From Erythrophleum ivorense (lineage: Eukaryota; Streptophyta; Magnoliopsida; Fabales; Fabaceae): 64,000 bases of DNA. The stretch is taken from NCBI GenBank assembly GCA_026724425.1, contig JAIUCV010000011.1:11243501-11307500 (forward strand). Direction: 5' to 3'. The notes below the pieces were generated by a model. That model had not been told where the DNA came from. It did not search any database and was given only the letters and a program-made list of their open reading frames with translations. Position numbers and translations under genes: made by a program. This document shows, piece after piece, positions 13,134 through 24,254 of the stretch (positions are counted from its first letter, which is position 1; each line of letters opens with the position of its first letter).

Positions 13134-14930
13134 GGTGGAGAGAGAGTGAGGTTCTTCTTTATTTTCCTTCTGTTTTCTCTATTTTCTACTGTTATCATGA
13201 GAGGAGTGCATGTAGTCATCATGATGTCTATTGGATGAGTGAAACCTTCATATGGATGTTCTTGTTAGGTTTCCATTTTTTTCTTTCGCTAGAAAAGAAA
13301 ATTTTATTTGAAAAAAGCCATTACTTTTTACCCCTTAATATCCAATTTTCAAGTGGGATAAGATAAATTTTGCATTTGGTGGCACACACATGATTATACC
13401 TTCAAAAAATAGTTTATTTTTCCTTCTTTATGATTTTGAGCCCATTTAGTTTACTTGAGATGATACATAGAAGATCTCAACAGAGAAGGATGATGAAGGT
13501 GAACAAGAAGAGTTAAGAGCTGCCTTTGTTTGACCTTGCTACAATTGTTCATGCCACTAATGACTTCTCAAGAGCTTACCAAAGGTGGTTTTGGACCTGC
13601 ATATAGGGTATATATGCTTAGCATGCTTGTTAAGAACTAAAAAAGAACGAATATGCTTTATTCATCTATTTGAATTTTCCGTAAATGTGAATTTTTAGGA
13701 TACATAGTATTTGGAATTGGTCTTTAAATTTAAAAGATAATTGAGAAACTCATAGATTCTTAATAAAGCAAATTTCCATATTGGTTTTTGCGCTTTCACA
13801 TAATATTTGGAATTGTTTGAGGATTTTTCTATCTTTATCAAACATAGTGAAATTAAATACAAATAAAACAGTTGGTACATGGTAGGTGTTGCATTGTATT
13901 TTCTATTCTCTGCCCAATTTTAAAGATTATTAACTCTTTTTTAACTTCTTTCAATGATTACATAGCATTAGAATGTGCTATTCATCATTAAATCTTATGC
14001 GTTTAGCATTGGTACGTATATTATGACTAAGATATTAAGTGGAAAGAAAACCAAAGGAGCTTTCTATTCAAATTAGGATTTTAATCTTATTGGATACATG
14101 AGTGATAGAGAACTAATATATAAAATATGTTGGAATATTTGTCACTTTTCAATCTAATTTGTAAAGTTCTCATTTATTTATCTATTTTCGAAGAAAAACA
14201 CAAGTATAATCCATATCTAAGTATCTACACTATTATTTTCATAAAAAAAACTACTAAATAAAAAGGATATTAAATCTACTATTCAAAATTTTCATCTACA
14301 ATAAAAAAAATTAGGAAAAACTTTTAATATCTATTTTTCTAGTTCGTCATTCTATCTTTTTTTTGGGTTAATTTTCCTTTTTTTTTTTTGGATTTAGTCA
14401 TATTTGGCTTGTGCCCGCGAGCCAAACAATATGGATTCTAACATGTTCATACACATACCAAACGTGTCAGCATTGTATCATCGTAATAGTGTGGTGTTCA
14501 ACACACTAATGAACCCGAAAAAGAGCGTCTTTATGCTAAAGTAGATCACACATGCTTTAAATTTGTTTAGGCATGGAGATTGTAGAGAAACCCAATGAAA
14601 TTAATTGATGATTGATTGGAGGATGTTTTTAATTTATCGGAAAGTATTGCATTGTATTCACGTTGGTCTTCTATGTGTGCAACTTCATCGTGAGGATAGG
14701 CCAAACGTGGCCTCGGTAATTATGATATCAAGCAGTGAGAATGTCTTGCCCAAGTAGATCCTGGTCTCTCAATAGAAAGTGTTACAGTTGAGGGAGAATG
14801 TTCTTCTAGTAAACTGGTGTCTTGTTTAACTAATGAAATAACTATGAATGAGTTAAGAGACCAAATAGAGAGTCATTTTACTTCTTACTATGCAAGCAAG
14901 TGGAAGTATTTCATTTTCTAATGTTCTATA

Positions 14931-16471
14931 GTAATTCATCATTCTTGCAGGTTGTGAAAGATGATATATATGTTCCTAAATTGGTTGGAGTTATATGAAA
15001 GTTACATGTAGGATTATATTTTTTCTGCTGTGATCCGTGTTTTATTTTTTCTCCATCTATTCTAAACTTATTGATTAGAACTATTTTAGTACTCTAGTGA
15101 TGAATCAATTCTCAAATTAGTCCTCAACATTTTTATTCTCATTTTGGTTCTTAACATTTAAAAATTCATCAAATCTAGCCACTCCGTACGTGATTAGTTA
15201 ATTTTACTACTAGATCCAGTGACGTAGCGCAGGGTGATTGGCATTTAATAATTTCATGAAAATATGTCAGGTGAATAGATCTATTAGCAAGTCGCAAGTT
15301 AAATAACTAGTTGATAAATTTTGAAATGGGTAATCGATATACAAATAAAAATCTAATAAGGACCAACTTGAGAACTGATCCATTTGTAGACAAACAAAAT
15401 AAAGTTTTAGGGCACATATATGTGTATGATGAAGTGCATCAATTAACAAAGCCATTTGCAGCATCTGACCACCATTCATATTCCTGAACTGCAATTCAAT
15501 TTATCTGAGCCAATTTATCATTTCTTGGTCTTTATCATATCGTACATTATGCAGAGTTAGATAAAATTTAATGCTTTTAACACTGGTAGAGCCTTTTTAC
15601 GCGTCTGGCCAAGAAGAAAAAAAACAAAAAAAGAGCCCCATGCTCACAAAGAAATAGTATCTATATATACCATCTAGATATATGAAAAATAAGTAAAGAA
15701 ACTATACTTTAAATTTCTGTTTCTCTCTCTAAATGATTGACCGAAGTATACTCAAAGTAGATCAAAATTTATTGAAAAAAAAAGAAAAGAAAAACGTAAA
15801 AGCAAAGGATTTAAAGAATATAATGACTGATAAACAGTATTTTCATATATTAGCATATCATACACGTATCCATGGTGAAGTATCAATCTTCCTCTTCTGT
15901 CCCTATATATTGCAAGTTCAAAATTGAGCCTATCAGTTCTCTGTCTTTATGTATTGTAAAGGCAACAGCTAGCCTAATGAACCACAAATATGAAAAACTG
16001 ACACATATAGAATAATAGAACCACCTCTTGCCTTTGGTCTACCCTTTTTTCCAACTACTCTCCAGTATGATTGACAAAAAAGTAGAATTTGTAGGATTCT
16101 AAATTGCAAGTTGGTAATAACTAAAATTTTGTCAACCAAAGAAAAAATTTTACACAGCAAGATGCAGCCTGAAAGAGCACCACAGTTGTTTCAATAGTTG
16201 AAGAAAATTAATGCTTCCCAGAGGAAAACCTTACCTCCTGTGCAAAACACTTCCTACCCCCATTTCATGTATAATAAAAATAGCATTAATTACGGAAAAT
16301 ATTTGTTTATGCAGGTATGGAAAAGAACGCCACAGCAGTACAAAGCTTTAAGCATTATGCCTAATTAAGAGAGTCGTTTATAATCAACATCATCTTGCTT
16401 TCTTGTAAATAGTTTCTTGTCCCAACATTATGTCCACTGGGAGTATAAAAGTTAAGAAGTAAAATAGTCCT
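14931..16471. other. Spacer between pseudogenes A and B, including their 3' flanks
   Basis: No gene. Parts match the spacer between pseudogene D and the intact gene: 15,440-15,600 to 53,423-53,590, and 16,190-16,440 to about 53,760-54,010. The latter is probably 3'UTR of the minus-strand kinases. The frame at 15733-15927 is not supported by anything else. Confidence 0.5.
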
Positions 16472-17643
16472 TTATCTGGCCTCTAATTGGGTGATAGATA
16501 TTTCATTAATTGAAGAAATCATATGATTGCGAAGAAAAGATTCTCCTCTGAATTGCATGTTTTCTAAAAGGAAACCAGGCTTTTTAGGGTGAGGCAAGAT
16601 ACCCTCACTGCTCAACATCACAACCACAGATGCCATGTTTGGCCTATCGTTAGGATGCCGTTGCCCACAAAGAAGACCAATATGAATACATTGCAATACT
16701 TCTGAAACAATATAAGACTCCCCCAAACGTATATCAACCGATTTCAGTGGCATGCTCTCCTTCCACAACGTCCATGCCTACAAAAATTTGAAACCTCTAT
16801 CAACAACCAGCTCATTAAAGATAAAAATGAAGTCAGGTGCCTTGTTACTAACATGACCAATAAGATTAAGACTTTGGTTTGCCAAGGAGAGCCCTCTATT
16901 TTTCATTCCACTTACTATCTCTAATAGTAATATTCCAAAGCTAAATACATCAGATTTGATAGAGAATAGCCCATCAATTACATATTTAGGTGCTATATAA
17001 CCACTAACATATGTCATGAATTAGTTAATATCATCTTTAATAATATGCAAAAATACAAATCAAAATATAATTAAGTAATACTCACTATGTACCAACCGCT
17101 TTGTTTGTATTCTCTTCAATTTGATCTCCTCCAAAGATCCTTGTTAAGCCAAAATTTGAGATTTTTGGATTCAATTCACTATCCAATAAAACATTACTTG
17201 CTTTAAAATCTCTATGGATGGTTTTTAATCTAAAATCCTGATGAAGATATAGAAGGTCTCGAGCAATTTCACATATAATGTGAAATCGCTTAAACCAATC
17301 TAAAAATTTATTGAGTAAGAGACCTTGTGAGGTTTCAAAATTATTAAACTGAATTGTTATCCAAGGTGAACTTGAAAGAAATAGAAAAATCTGCAAACTA
17401 GTAGTTCAGCAGCAACACCGACCAAAAATAAGTGAATTTAAGCTCTTGTTTGGCATATATTCATAGATGAACATTTTCTCCTCTCCTTGAATACAACAAC
17501 CAAGAACTTTGACAAGACTTCGATGCTAAAGTTTGGCACATAGTATAACTTCATTCTTAAATTCTTTCATTCCTTAGTGAGAACTTCATGAAAGTCGCTT
17601 GACAGCAATCTCTTGTCCATTTACTAGTGTACCCTACTCATTT

Positions 17644-17991
17644 TGTGAGAACCCGACGTGAAGAAAAATATATGCATGCATGAAGTTTGACTTTTCCATG
17701 CAAAAAATTGTACAGCTGCCATGCACCATTTTGCTTTCTGCTGTTTTACGTATGTGCCCCTCATCTCACTTCCTTTCAGCTGGAGTTTTTGGTCATTAAC
17801 CATCTGATCTCTGCAGCTGATATATCCTCCAGCGAAGCACTTGCAGAATCAACCAGAAACTCTGTAACTTCCACTCTGTTCTGCTGGACGCTGAGTTGCT
17901 CTGTTTCTTCGAGTTGCTGGACGTTAGTTGCTGCTTCTTCACACTATCAAAACTTCTCCCGTTGAATGCTCCATTCAAGTCGCATAGGAAG
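17644..17991 (+). repeat. Truncated 5' LTR of the Ty3/gypsy element
   Basis: 348 bp aligning without gaps to 20897-21244. By eye I count six substitutions, about 98 percent identity. It ends at ...cataggaag, after which the 3' LTR continues with ctccc while this copy continues with pol sequence. Confidence 0.93.
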
Positions 17992-18005
17992 TACAAGTCC
18001 CAGTA

Positions 18006-20839
18006 TTGGAACAGGTTCCTGTAGTAAAAGAATTTCCTGATATTTTTCCTGAGGAATTACCAGGATTACCTCCTGAAAGGGAACTAAAGAATCAATTGCA
18101 AGACCTGTTGGACAAGGGTTTTATTCGCCCTAATACGTCTCCTTGGGGCGCACCAGTCCTTTTTATTAAGAAGAAGGATGGTTCTCTTCGCTTATGTGTG
18201 GATTATAGACAGCTGAATAAAGTGACAGTGAAGAATAAGTACCCTTTGCCTCGTATAGATGATCTATTTGACCAATTACAGGGAGCTCAATATTTCTCAA
18301 AAATTGATTTAAGATCGGGTTACCATCAGCTACGAATTAGAAGGGGAGATATTTCAAAAACTACTTTTAGAACCCGGTATGGTCATTATGAATTTCTAGT
18401 GATGCCATTTGGGTTAACCAATGCCCCAGCTGCATTCATGGACCTGATGAATCGAGTGTTTAAGCCATTTCTGGATCGATTTGTTATCGTGTTCATTGAT
18501 GATATTTTGATTTATTCTAAGGGTCATGAAGAGCATGAACAACATCTGAGATTGGCATTACAAGTGTTATGGGAACATCAACTGTATGCTAAACTTTCTA
18601 AATGCCAGTTTTGGTTAGAAAGAATTGCCTTTTTGGGCCATGTAATCTCGAGAGATGGGGTGCAAGTTGATCCTAGTAAAGTGGAAGTGGTTCAAAAATG
18701 GCCGAGGCCTACTACTGTTACCGAGATTCGCAGTTTCTTGGGCTTGGCAGGCTATTATCGTCGGTTTGTTAAAGACTTTTCTAAGATAGCTGCGCCACTG
18801 ACAAAACTAACTCAGAAAAATGTGAAATTTCAGTGGTCTGAGCTGTGTGAAAAGGGGTTTTAGAAATTGAAGGATTGTTTGACTTCTGCACCAGTTTTGG
18901 CATTACCCTCGGGATCGGGAGGTTATGTTGTGTACTGTGATGCTTCTGGGATTGGCCTGGGATGTGTATTGATGCAGCATGGTCATGTGATTGCTTATGT
19001 CTCTAGACAACTTAAGAAGCATGAACAGAATTACCTAACCCATGATTTAGAAATGGCAGCAGTGGTTTTCGCTCTCAAAATCTGGAGACATTATTTATAT
19101 GGGGAGACATGTGAAATTTATACAGATCATAAAAGCCTTAAATACATTTTCCAACAGCGGGATCTGAATCTTAGGCAAAGAAGGTGGATGGAACTACTCA
19201 AAGATTATGATTGTACCATTTTATACCATCCGGGTAAGGCGAATGTAGTCGCAGATGCTCTGAGTAGGAAATTTATGGGAAGCTTGAGCCATATTGCTGA
19301 GACACGGAGACCACTAATTTTAGATCTTCATGAGATTGAGCGTTCAGGAATCCAATTAGAGATTAAAGAGCCAGGAATGTTGTTGGCTCATGTGCAGCTT
19401 CATTCATCTTTGTTTGAAAGGTTGAAAGTTGCTCAAGCTAGGGATGCACAAATATGTAAATTGGTGGATGACGTCAAAAGTGGAAGGAAAAATGAATTCA
19501 TCTAGATTCAAATGGCGTTTTATGGTTCGGTACTTGATTGTGTGTGCCAAATGTGGATGAATTGAAAAGGGAACTTATGAAAGAAGCTCATTGTTCTCGG
19601 TATACGATCCATCCTGGTTCTACCAAGATGTACCAAGATTTAAAGCAAGTATACTGATGGGAAGGCATGAAAAGAGACATAGCAAATTTTGCTTCTCATT
19701 GTTTGGCATGTCAGCAAGTTAAAGCAGAACATCAGAAACATGCAGGGTTACATCAACGACTCGAAATACCCGAGTGGAAGTGGGAAAGAATCACTATGGA
19801 CTTTGTAATGGGATTACCTCGAACAGTAAGGGGTTATGATTCCATTTGGGTGATTGTGGACAGACTTACTAAGACAGCTCATTTTCTCCCTGTGAAGACA
19901 ACCTATAATGTGGCAAAATATGCACAGCTTTACATGAATGAGATAGTGAAGCTTCATGGTATACCAGTGTCTATAATTTCTGATCGGGGACCCCAATTTA
20001 CTTCTAAGTTTTGGAGAGCTTTTCAAGAAACTATGGGTACCCGATTAGATCTTAGCACTGACTTTCATCCTCAGACTGATGGGCAATCTGATAGGACTGT
20101 ACAAATAATAGAAGATATGCTAAGGTTGTGTGTTATGGACTTTGGTGGTAGCTGAAATAACTATTTATCATTGGTGGAATTCGCTTATAATAATAGTTAT
20201 CAAGCTAGCATACAGATGGCACCCTTTGAGGCATTATATGGGAGATAGTGCAGGTCTCCCATTGGATGGTTTGAAACTGGAGAAGTTAAATCATTAGGAC
20301 CTGAATTGGTGCAAGATGCCTTAGAAAAGGTGAAAGTAATCAAGGAGAGATTGATAGCAGCTCAGAGCAGCCAAAAAGCATATGTGGACCGTCGACGTCG
20401 TGATTTGGAGTTTATGATTGGAGATTATGTGTTTCTTAGGGTATCACCTATGAAGGGTGTGATGAGATTTGGGAAGAAAGGAAAGTTGACCCCGAGGTAT
20501 GTGGGACCCTTTGAGATCTTGGAACGAGTTGGGGCTGTAGCCTATCGGTTAGCATTGCCACCGGAATTATCTAATATCCACCCAGTATTTCATGTTTCAA
20601 TGTTAAGGAAATATCTACCTGATCCTTCTCATGTGTTACAGAACCAAGATGTTTCTTTAAGTGAAGATTTAGCTTATGAAGAAGTCCCTGTTGCAATCTT
20701 GGATAGACAAACGAAGAAACTACGTTCTAAAGAAATTATGTCAGTGAAAGTTCTGTGGCGTCACCATACACCAGAGGAAGCTACATGGGAGATGGAAAGC
20801 AAAATGCGTGCAAAATACTCCTATTTATTTGAGAACTAA
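18006..20839 (+). pseudogene. Ty3/gypsy pol remnant: reverse transcriptase, RNase H, integrase, chromodomain
   Basis: The first open part (18006-18863) carries the RT with LRLCVDYRQLN, the catalytic FIDDILIYS and FLGLAGYYRRF. After a TAG at 18861 the RNase H follows to 19504 (VYCDASGIGLG, IYTDHKSLKYI, ADALSRK). A frameshifted stretch at 19,505-19,666 leads into integrase (CQQVKAEHQKHAG, MDFVMGLP, ISDRGPQF). Stops at 20153 (TGA in place of Trp) and at about 20,249 (TAG) precede the C-terminal part, which ends in a chromodomain-like segment (VKVLWRHHTPEEATWE) and a stop at 20839. About 27 residues normally present between PPERE and LKNQLQDLL are missing. The third integrase acid, usually QSERT, reads QSDRT. 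It cannot give a full polyprotein. Confidence 0.95.
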
Positions 20840-20879
20840 GGTTAGTATGTATATGTATATAAATTCGGGGACCGAATTT

Positions 20880-20896
20880 TTTTTTTGGGGAGAGAT
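20880..20896 (+). other. Polypurine tract region before the 3' LTR
   Basis: A T-run is followed by the purine stretch ggggagaga and then tt immediately before the LTR start at 20897. This is the expected place for the plus-strand primer of an LTR retrotransposon. Confidence 0.6.
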
Positions 20897-23392
20897 TGTG
20901 AGAACCCGACATGAAGAAAAATATATGCATGCATGAAGTTTGACTTTTCCATGCAAAAAATTGTACAGCTGCCATGCACCATTTTGCTTTCTGCCGTTTT
21001 ACGTATGTGCCCCTCATCTCACTTCCTTTCAGCTGGAGTTTTTGGTCATTAACCTTCTGATCTCTACAGCTGATATATCCTCCAGCGAAGCACTTGCAGA
21101 ATCAACCAGAAACTCTGTAACTTCCACTCTGTTCTGCTGGACGCTGAGTTGCTCTGTTTCTTCGAGCTGCTGGACGTTAGTTGCTGCTTCTTCACACTGT
21201 CAAAACTTCTCCCGTTGAATGCTCCATTCAAGTCGCATAGGAAGCTCCCTGCTAAACGAAGCTGGTACTGCTTCATCACGCTGTGAACTTTCCTCTGTTT
21301 AACGTTATTTGCTGCCCCTGTTCAGCGCTGGTTTGTTCGAACTGTGGTTGCTGATGGTTGCTCCCTGAAGTTGTTAAGTTTTGCTGCTGGTTTTGGGTGA
21401 GAGCATGCCAGAAAAAAATTCCATTTCTTGTTCTCTGTTAGCGCCATTCTTAGCTGATCTTGTTGTTACTTTTTGCTGCAGAAATCCTCTCCCTGGGTTG
21501 CTAGATTTCAGCGCTAGTTTGTTGGGAAGATCACGCCAGAATAAGCCTCTCCCCAAGCTACAAGTTCTTCATGCGAAATGCTTCTGCTGGACGAAGGCTA
21601 GGTGGACCAAAAGCTGCAAATTCCTTCTCCTCTGTTCAGCGCTATAGTGCCTCTTTTCTGGTTTGATTCTTGTTCTTTGCTTCCTCCTCATTTAAGCTGA
21701 GTTGTGGCTGTGTGGGACTGGTGTTTAGGCGTGAAATTCTGTTGCATGTGTTGCTTCTTTAATTCCAAATTCTGGCGCTTCTCTTCCCTGTTTATTAACA
21801 TTGTAATATGTCCTGTGTGGTGGCAGTTTGGAGGGGTTCTGCGCAGGAGAAAAGTGAGGCAGGAAGATGATCCTAGTTGGAGAAAAATTCTGATTCATTT
21901 ATACTTAACTGTATGTTTCCTCTCCTATACATTAATCCCTCCCAAAAATTCTGCATATTTATACACACCTAATTTAATTAAAGACCAAACCCCCACTATG
22001 CTCCTTTCTTAATTGTTAAATTACAATTATCCAGGATAAACTTCCCGATTAAAAATGGTATATCTTTCTTTTAGTTTTTGAATTGGGGTTTAGCTCCTAA
22101 GTGGAACCAAAGAAGTGAAGGTACAAAATATGTATAAGAAACATACTGTACGCGTATGGAAGGCGTAAAATTAGTAGAGGATTAAATATTAAATTTTGAT
22201 AAGTCCGAGTCCTGTATGAAATTAATTGGGGTGATTCATTTTCTAAACTCTGGTGAACGGGTATTGTAGGAAATTCTGAAGGTTGAGGTATAGCCGAGGA
22301 ACGGGTCAGGGAATTTCTGTAGTATCTCGGAAGGTGAGTAAGTAATGCGGACCAAAGACTCAGGAAATTCTTATTTCTGTTCTTAAGTTCCTTGCAGTGT
22401 TTTAAAATTTTGATTCTCTATTTATAGAGATACATATTTCAAAATGTAGTCATATGCATGTTTACCAAAATATGATTTCAATCGAGAATTTTGCAAGTTT
22501 ACGGATGTTGAGTTAATTGGAAATCCTACTATGAAACTGATCTGAACGATACTTTGTCTGAAATGTTATTTGGAAATTTTATGGAGTTATCTGCTCAGAA
22601 CCCTGTAGCTAACAACAGTAGATGTTAGCCCTGGTGCACCATGATCTGAACCTCAACTAGCAGGGGTGGTGCTAGCCCCGTGTGCAGGCCACCACACGTG
22701 GAGTCATTTTGTTTTCGCAAGCTGAAAGCTTTGCGTCTGTAGTGATTTCCCCACGAGCTGTGTGCTTTGCGTCTGTTCCTATTGGTTCTGTTTAGATGCT
22801 TTCGGTACATTCTGAATTAAAAAAAAAAGAGTTTGTGTAAAGTTTGTTCCATATGATCTATATCTGTATATATATATATATGTAAACCTATTTGACCTAT
22901 GTTTATTTTAGAAAGGGTTGGTGTTGCTTATTCATTGAGTATCAAACTCATTTGTTTATATATATATATATATATATTTCAGAGAGTAGTAGGGACTCTA
23001 GTCTGCCCCCAGCCGCCTTCTAGTGGCTGACCTCTTGAGACGTCCTTTGACGAGCCTGCGGAGCTTCTGTGGGTGTATTTTGATTGTATATGTATTTTGT
23101 TTGAAACTTTGTAAAACCTTGTAAAGTTAGCTCCACTGAATCATAGTTAGGGTATCCCCACACCCCAGATGTTTTCTTTTGGTCTGATTGCGCCCTTTCG
23201 GGCTATATTGTACTGGCTGATCATTTGTAGAAATATCGGGAGGTTTACGTTATAGAGGAGACTCTGCCAAAATTTCTACAAATGTCCTCTAAAGAAAAAC
23301 TTATATGTTTTATATGATTCAAATTAATGCCATAAGTATTTTCTCTATATTTCCGCTTCTGCGCATGTGTACTTAAATTGTGGGGTGTGACA
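20897..23392 (+). repeat. Full 3' LTR of the Ty3/gypsy element (2,496 bp)
   Basis: Starts TGTGAGAACCCGAC and ends GGGGTGTGACA, followed by the target duplication CATTT. The solo LTR at 50520-52910 is the same family along its whole length. Short open frames inside it are not genes. Confidence 0.93.
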
Positions 23393-24254
23393 CATTTATA
23401 TTTATAAAATATTATCAATCTATGACATCATAAATCAGAAGACTAATGCCACTTGCTTTACTCTTATGCACTGGTTAATTGCAAGTTTACCTTGTATACA
23501 GGACCAAAACCACCTTGGCCAAGCTTCTTGTCAATTGAGAAATTATTAGTTGCACGAGCTGTTATAGCAAGGTCATAGAAAGGAAGCTTCATATCTCCTT
23601 CAGGGCCTTCATCATTATTTTCTGTTAATAAGGTTTTCTTTGTTTTCACTCCAGTAAATTAAATGAATAAATATAACAAATATGGAAATTGTTTTATTCC
23701 TTTGGAAACATAATCATATCCGACTTAACAATGTTCTATTCAAAACTTGTCATATAGAAAACACCCATCGCTCCCAAGAAAAGAGCAAAGGAAAGATACT
23801 TGGATTGAGCATGTTTACCTTTAGACTTTCTTCTGCTGTTGTAAATGTAAAAGAAAGTGAAAAGCATCACAAGAGCCAATAAAATAGTAATTGCTATTAA
23901 AATGGCGTTTATCTTATTTCTATCAGAATCTTCAAGTTCAGCTTCACAAAGAAATGAACTAACAGTTAATACACAGAAAAATGAGATTGCTTAGCACCCA
24001 AAAATGATCGAAACATGATCAATAAAAGGCCACACCTATATCTGAAGCAGAAAGGTGAATATATAGATCTTGGTCAGCCAAAGAAATCTTCCTTATATCA
24101 ATTAGATCACCAAACTAGATGACACAACCACTACCTCCTCCCCTGATATCTGAATTAGCATAAGCAGTACAGTTACAGTTTTTCCAAGCATTTGGCTTTG
24201 CACAGGGCTATGTCTAGAAGTTTTGGGGCTCTAAGCGAAATTATCAAAGAGGTC

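Larger units (their letters stand above)
8183..14930 (+). pseudogene. S-domain receptor-like kinase pseudogene A, plus strand, interrupted by a solo LTR
   Basis: Degenerate receptor kinase in the opposite orientation to its neighbours. Signal peptide and bulb-lectin start lie at about 8,183-8,300 (QFSSATDS, KHGTFELGFF). A further lectin piece ends near 8,518 in SGNLVL. After about 860 bp of unrelated AT-rich DNA, the S-locus glycoprotein and PAN parts resume at about 9,350-9,840 (VPRDNCDN, FSGLKILDT, VNASPTLG, ENCSCTTNAN). The membrane and juxtamembrane part is at about 10,150-10,265, and a solo LTR sits at 10,687-13,128. The kinase start (TIVHATNDFS) is at about 13,500-13,610, an exon-6 remnant (GKKTKGAFYS) at about 14,015-14,100, and exon 7 at about 14,570-14,800. 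Exons 4 and 5, with the catalytic loop, are not visible. Many stops and frameshifts are present. Pseudogene D at 49,400-53,320 is the corresponding copy in the second block. Confidence 0.85.
17639..23397 (+). mobile_element. Ty3/gypsy chromovirus-type LTR retrotransposon with internal deletion, inserted in intron 3 of pseudogene B
   Basis: The element body is 17644-23392 and begins and ends with TGTGA...TGACA. It is flanked by a perfect 5-bp target duplication CATTT at 17639-17643 and 23393-23397. The order 5' LTR fragment, RT, RNase H, integrase, chromodomain, 3' LTR and plus orientation define Ty3/gypsy. The chromodomain and a 2.5-kb LTR suggest the Tekay/Del group, though the clade is an inference. 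Only the first 348 bp of the 5' LTR remain; at 17991 the LTR is fused to pol, so the rest of that LTR, the primer-binding site, gag and protease are gone. The host intron without the element is preserved in the intact gene near 55215-55225. Confidence 0.95.

Noticed and set aside
17687..17965. 92-codon frame repeated at 20940-21218
   Set aside because: The repetition is explained by the two LTRs of one element; the frame itself has no recognisable product.
21381..22012. Open frames of about 90-100 codons in the gypsy 3' LTR
   Set aside because: They lie in LTR sequence and are not conserved with the same frame in the related solo LTR at 50520-52910.
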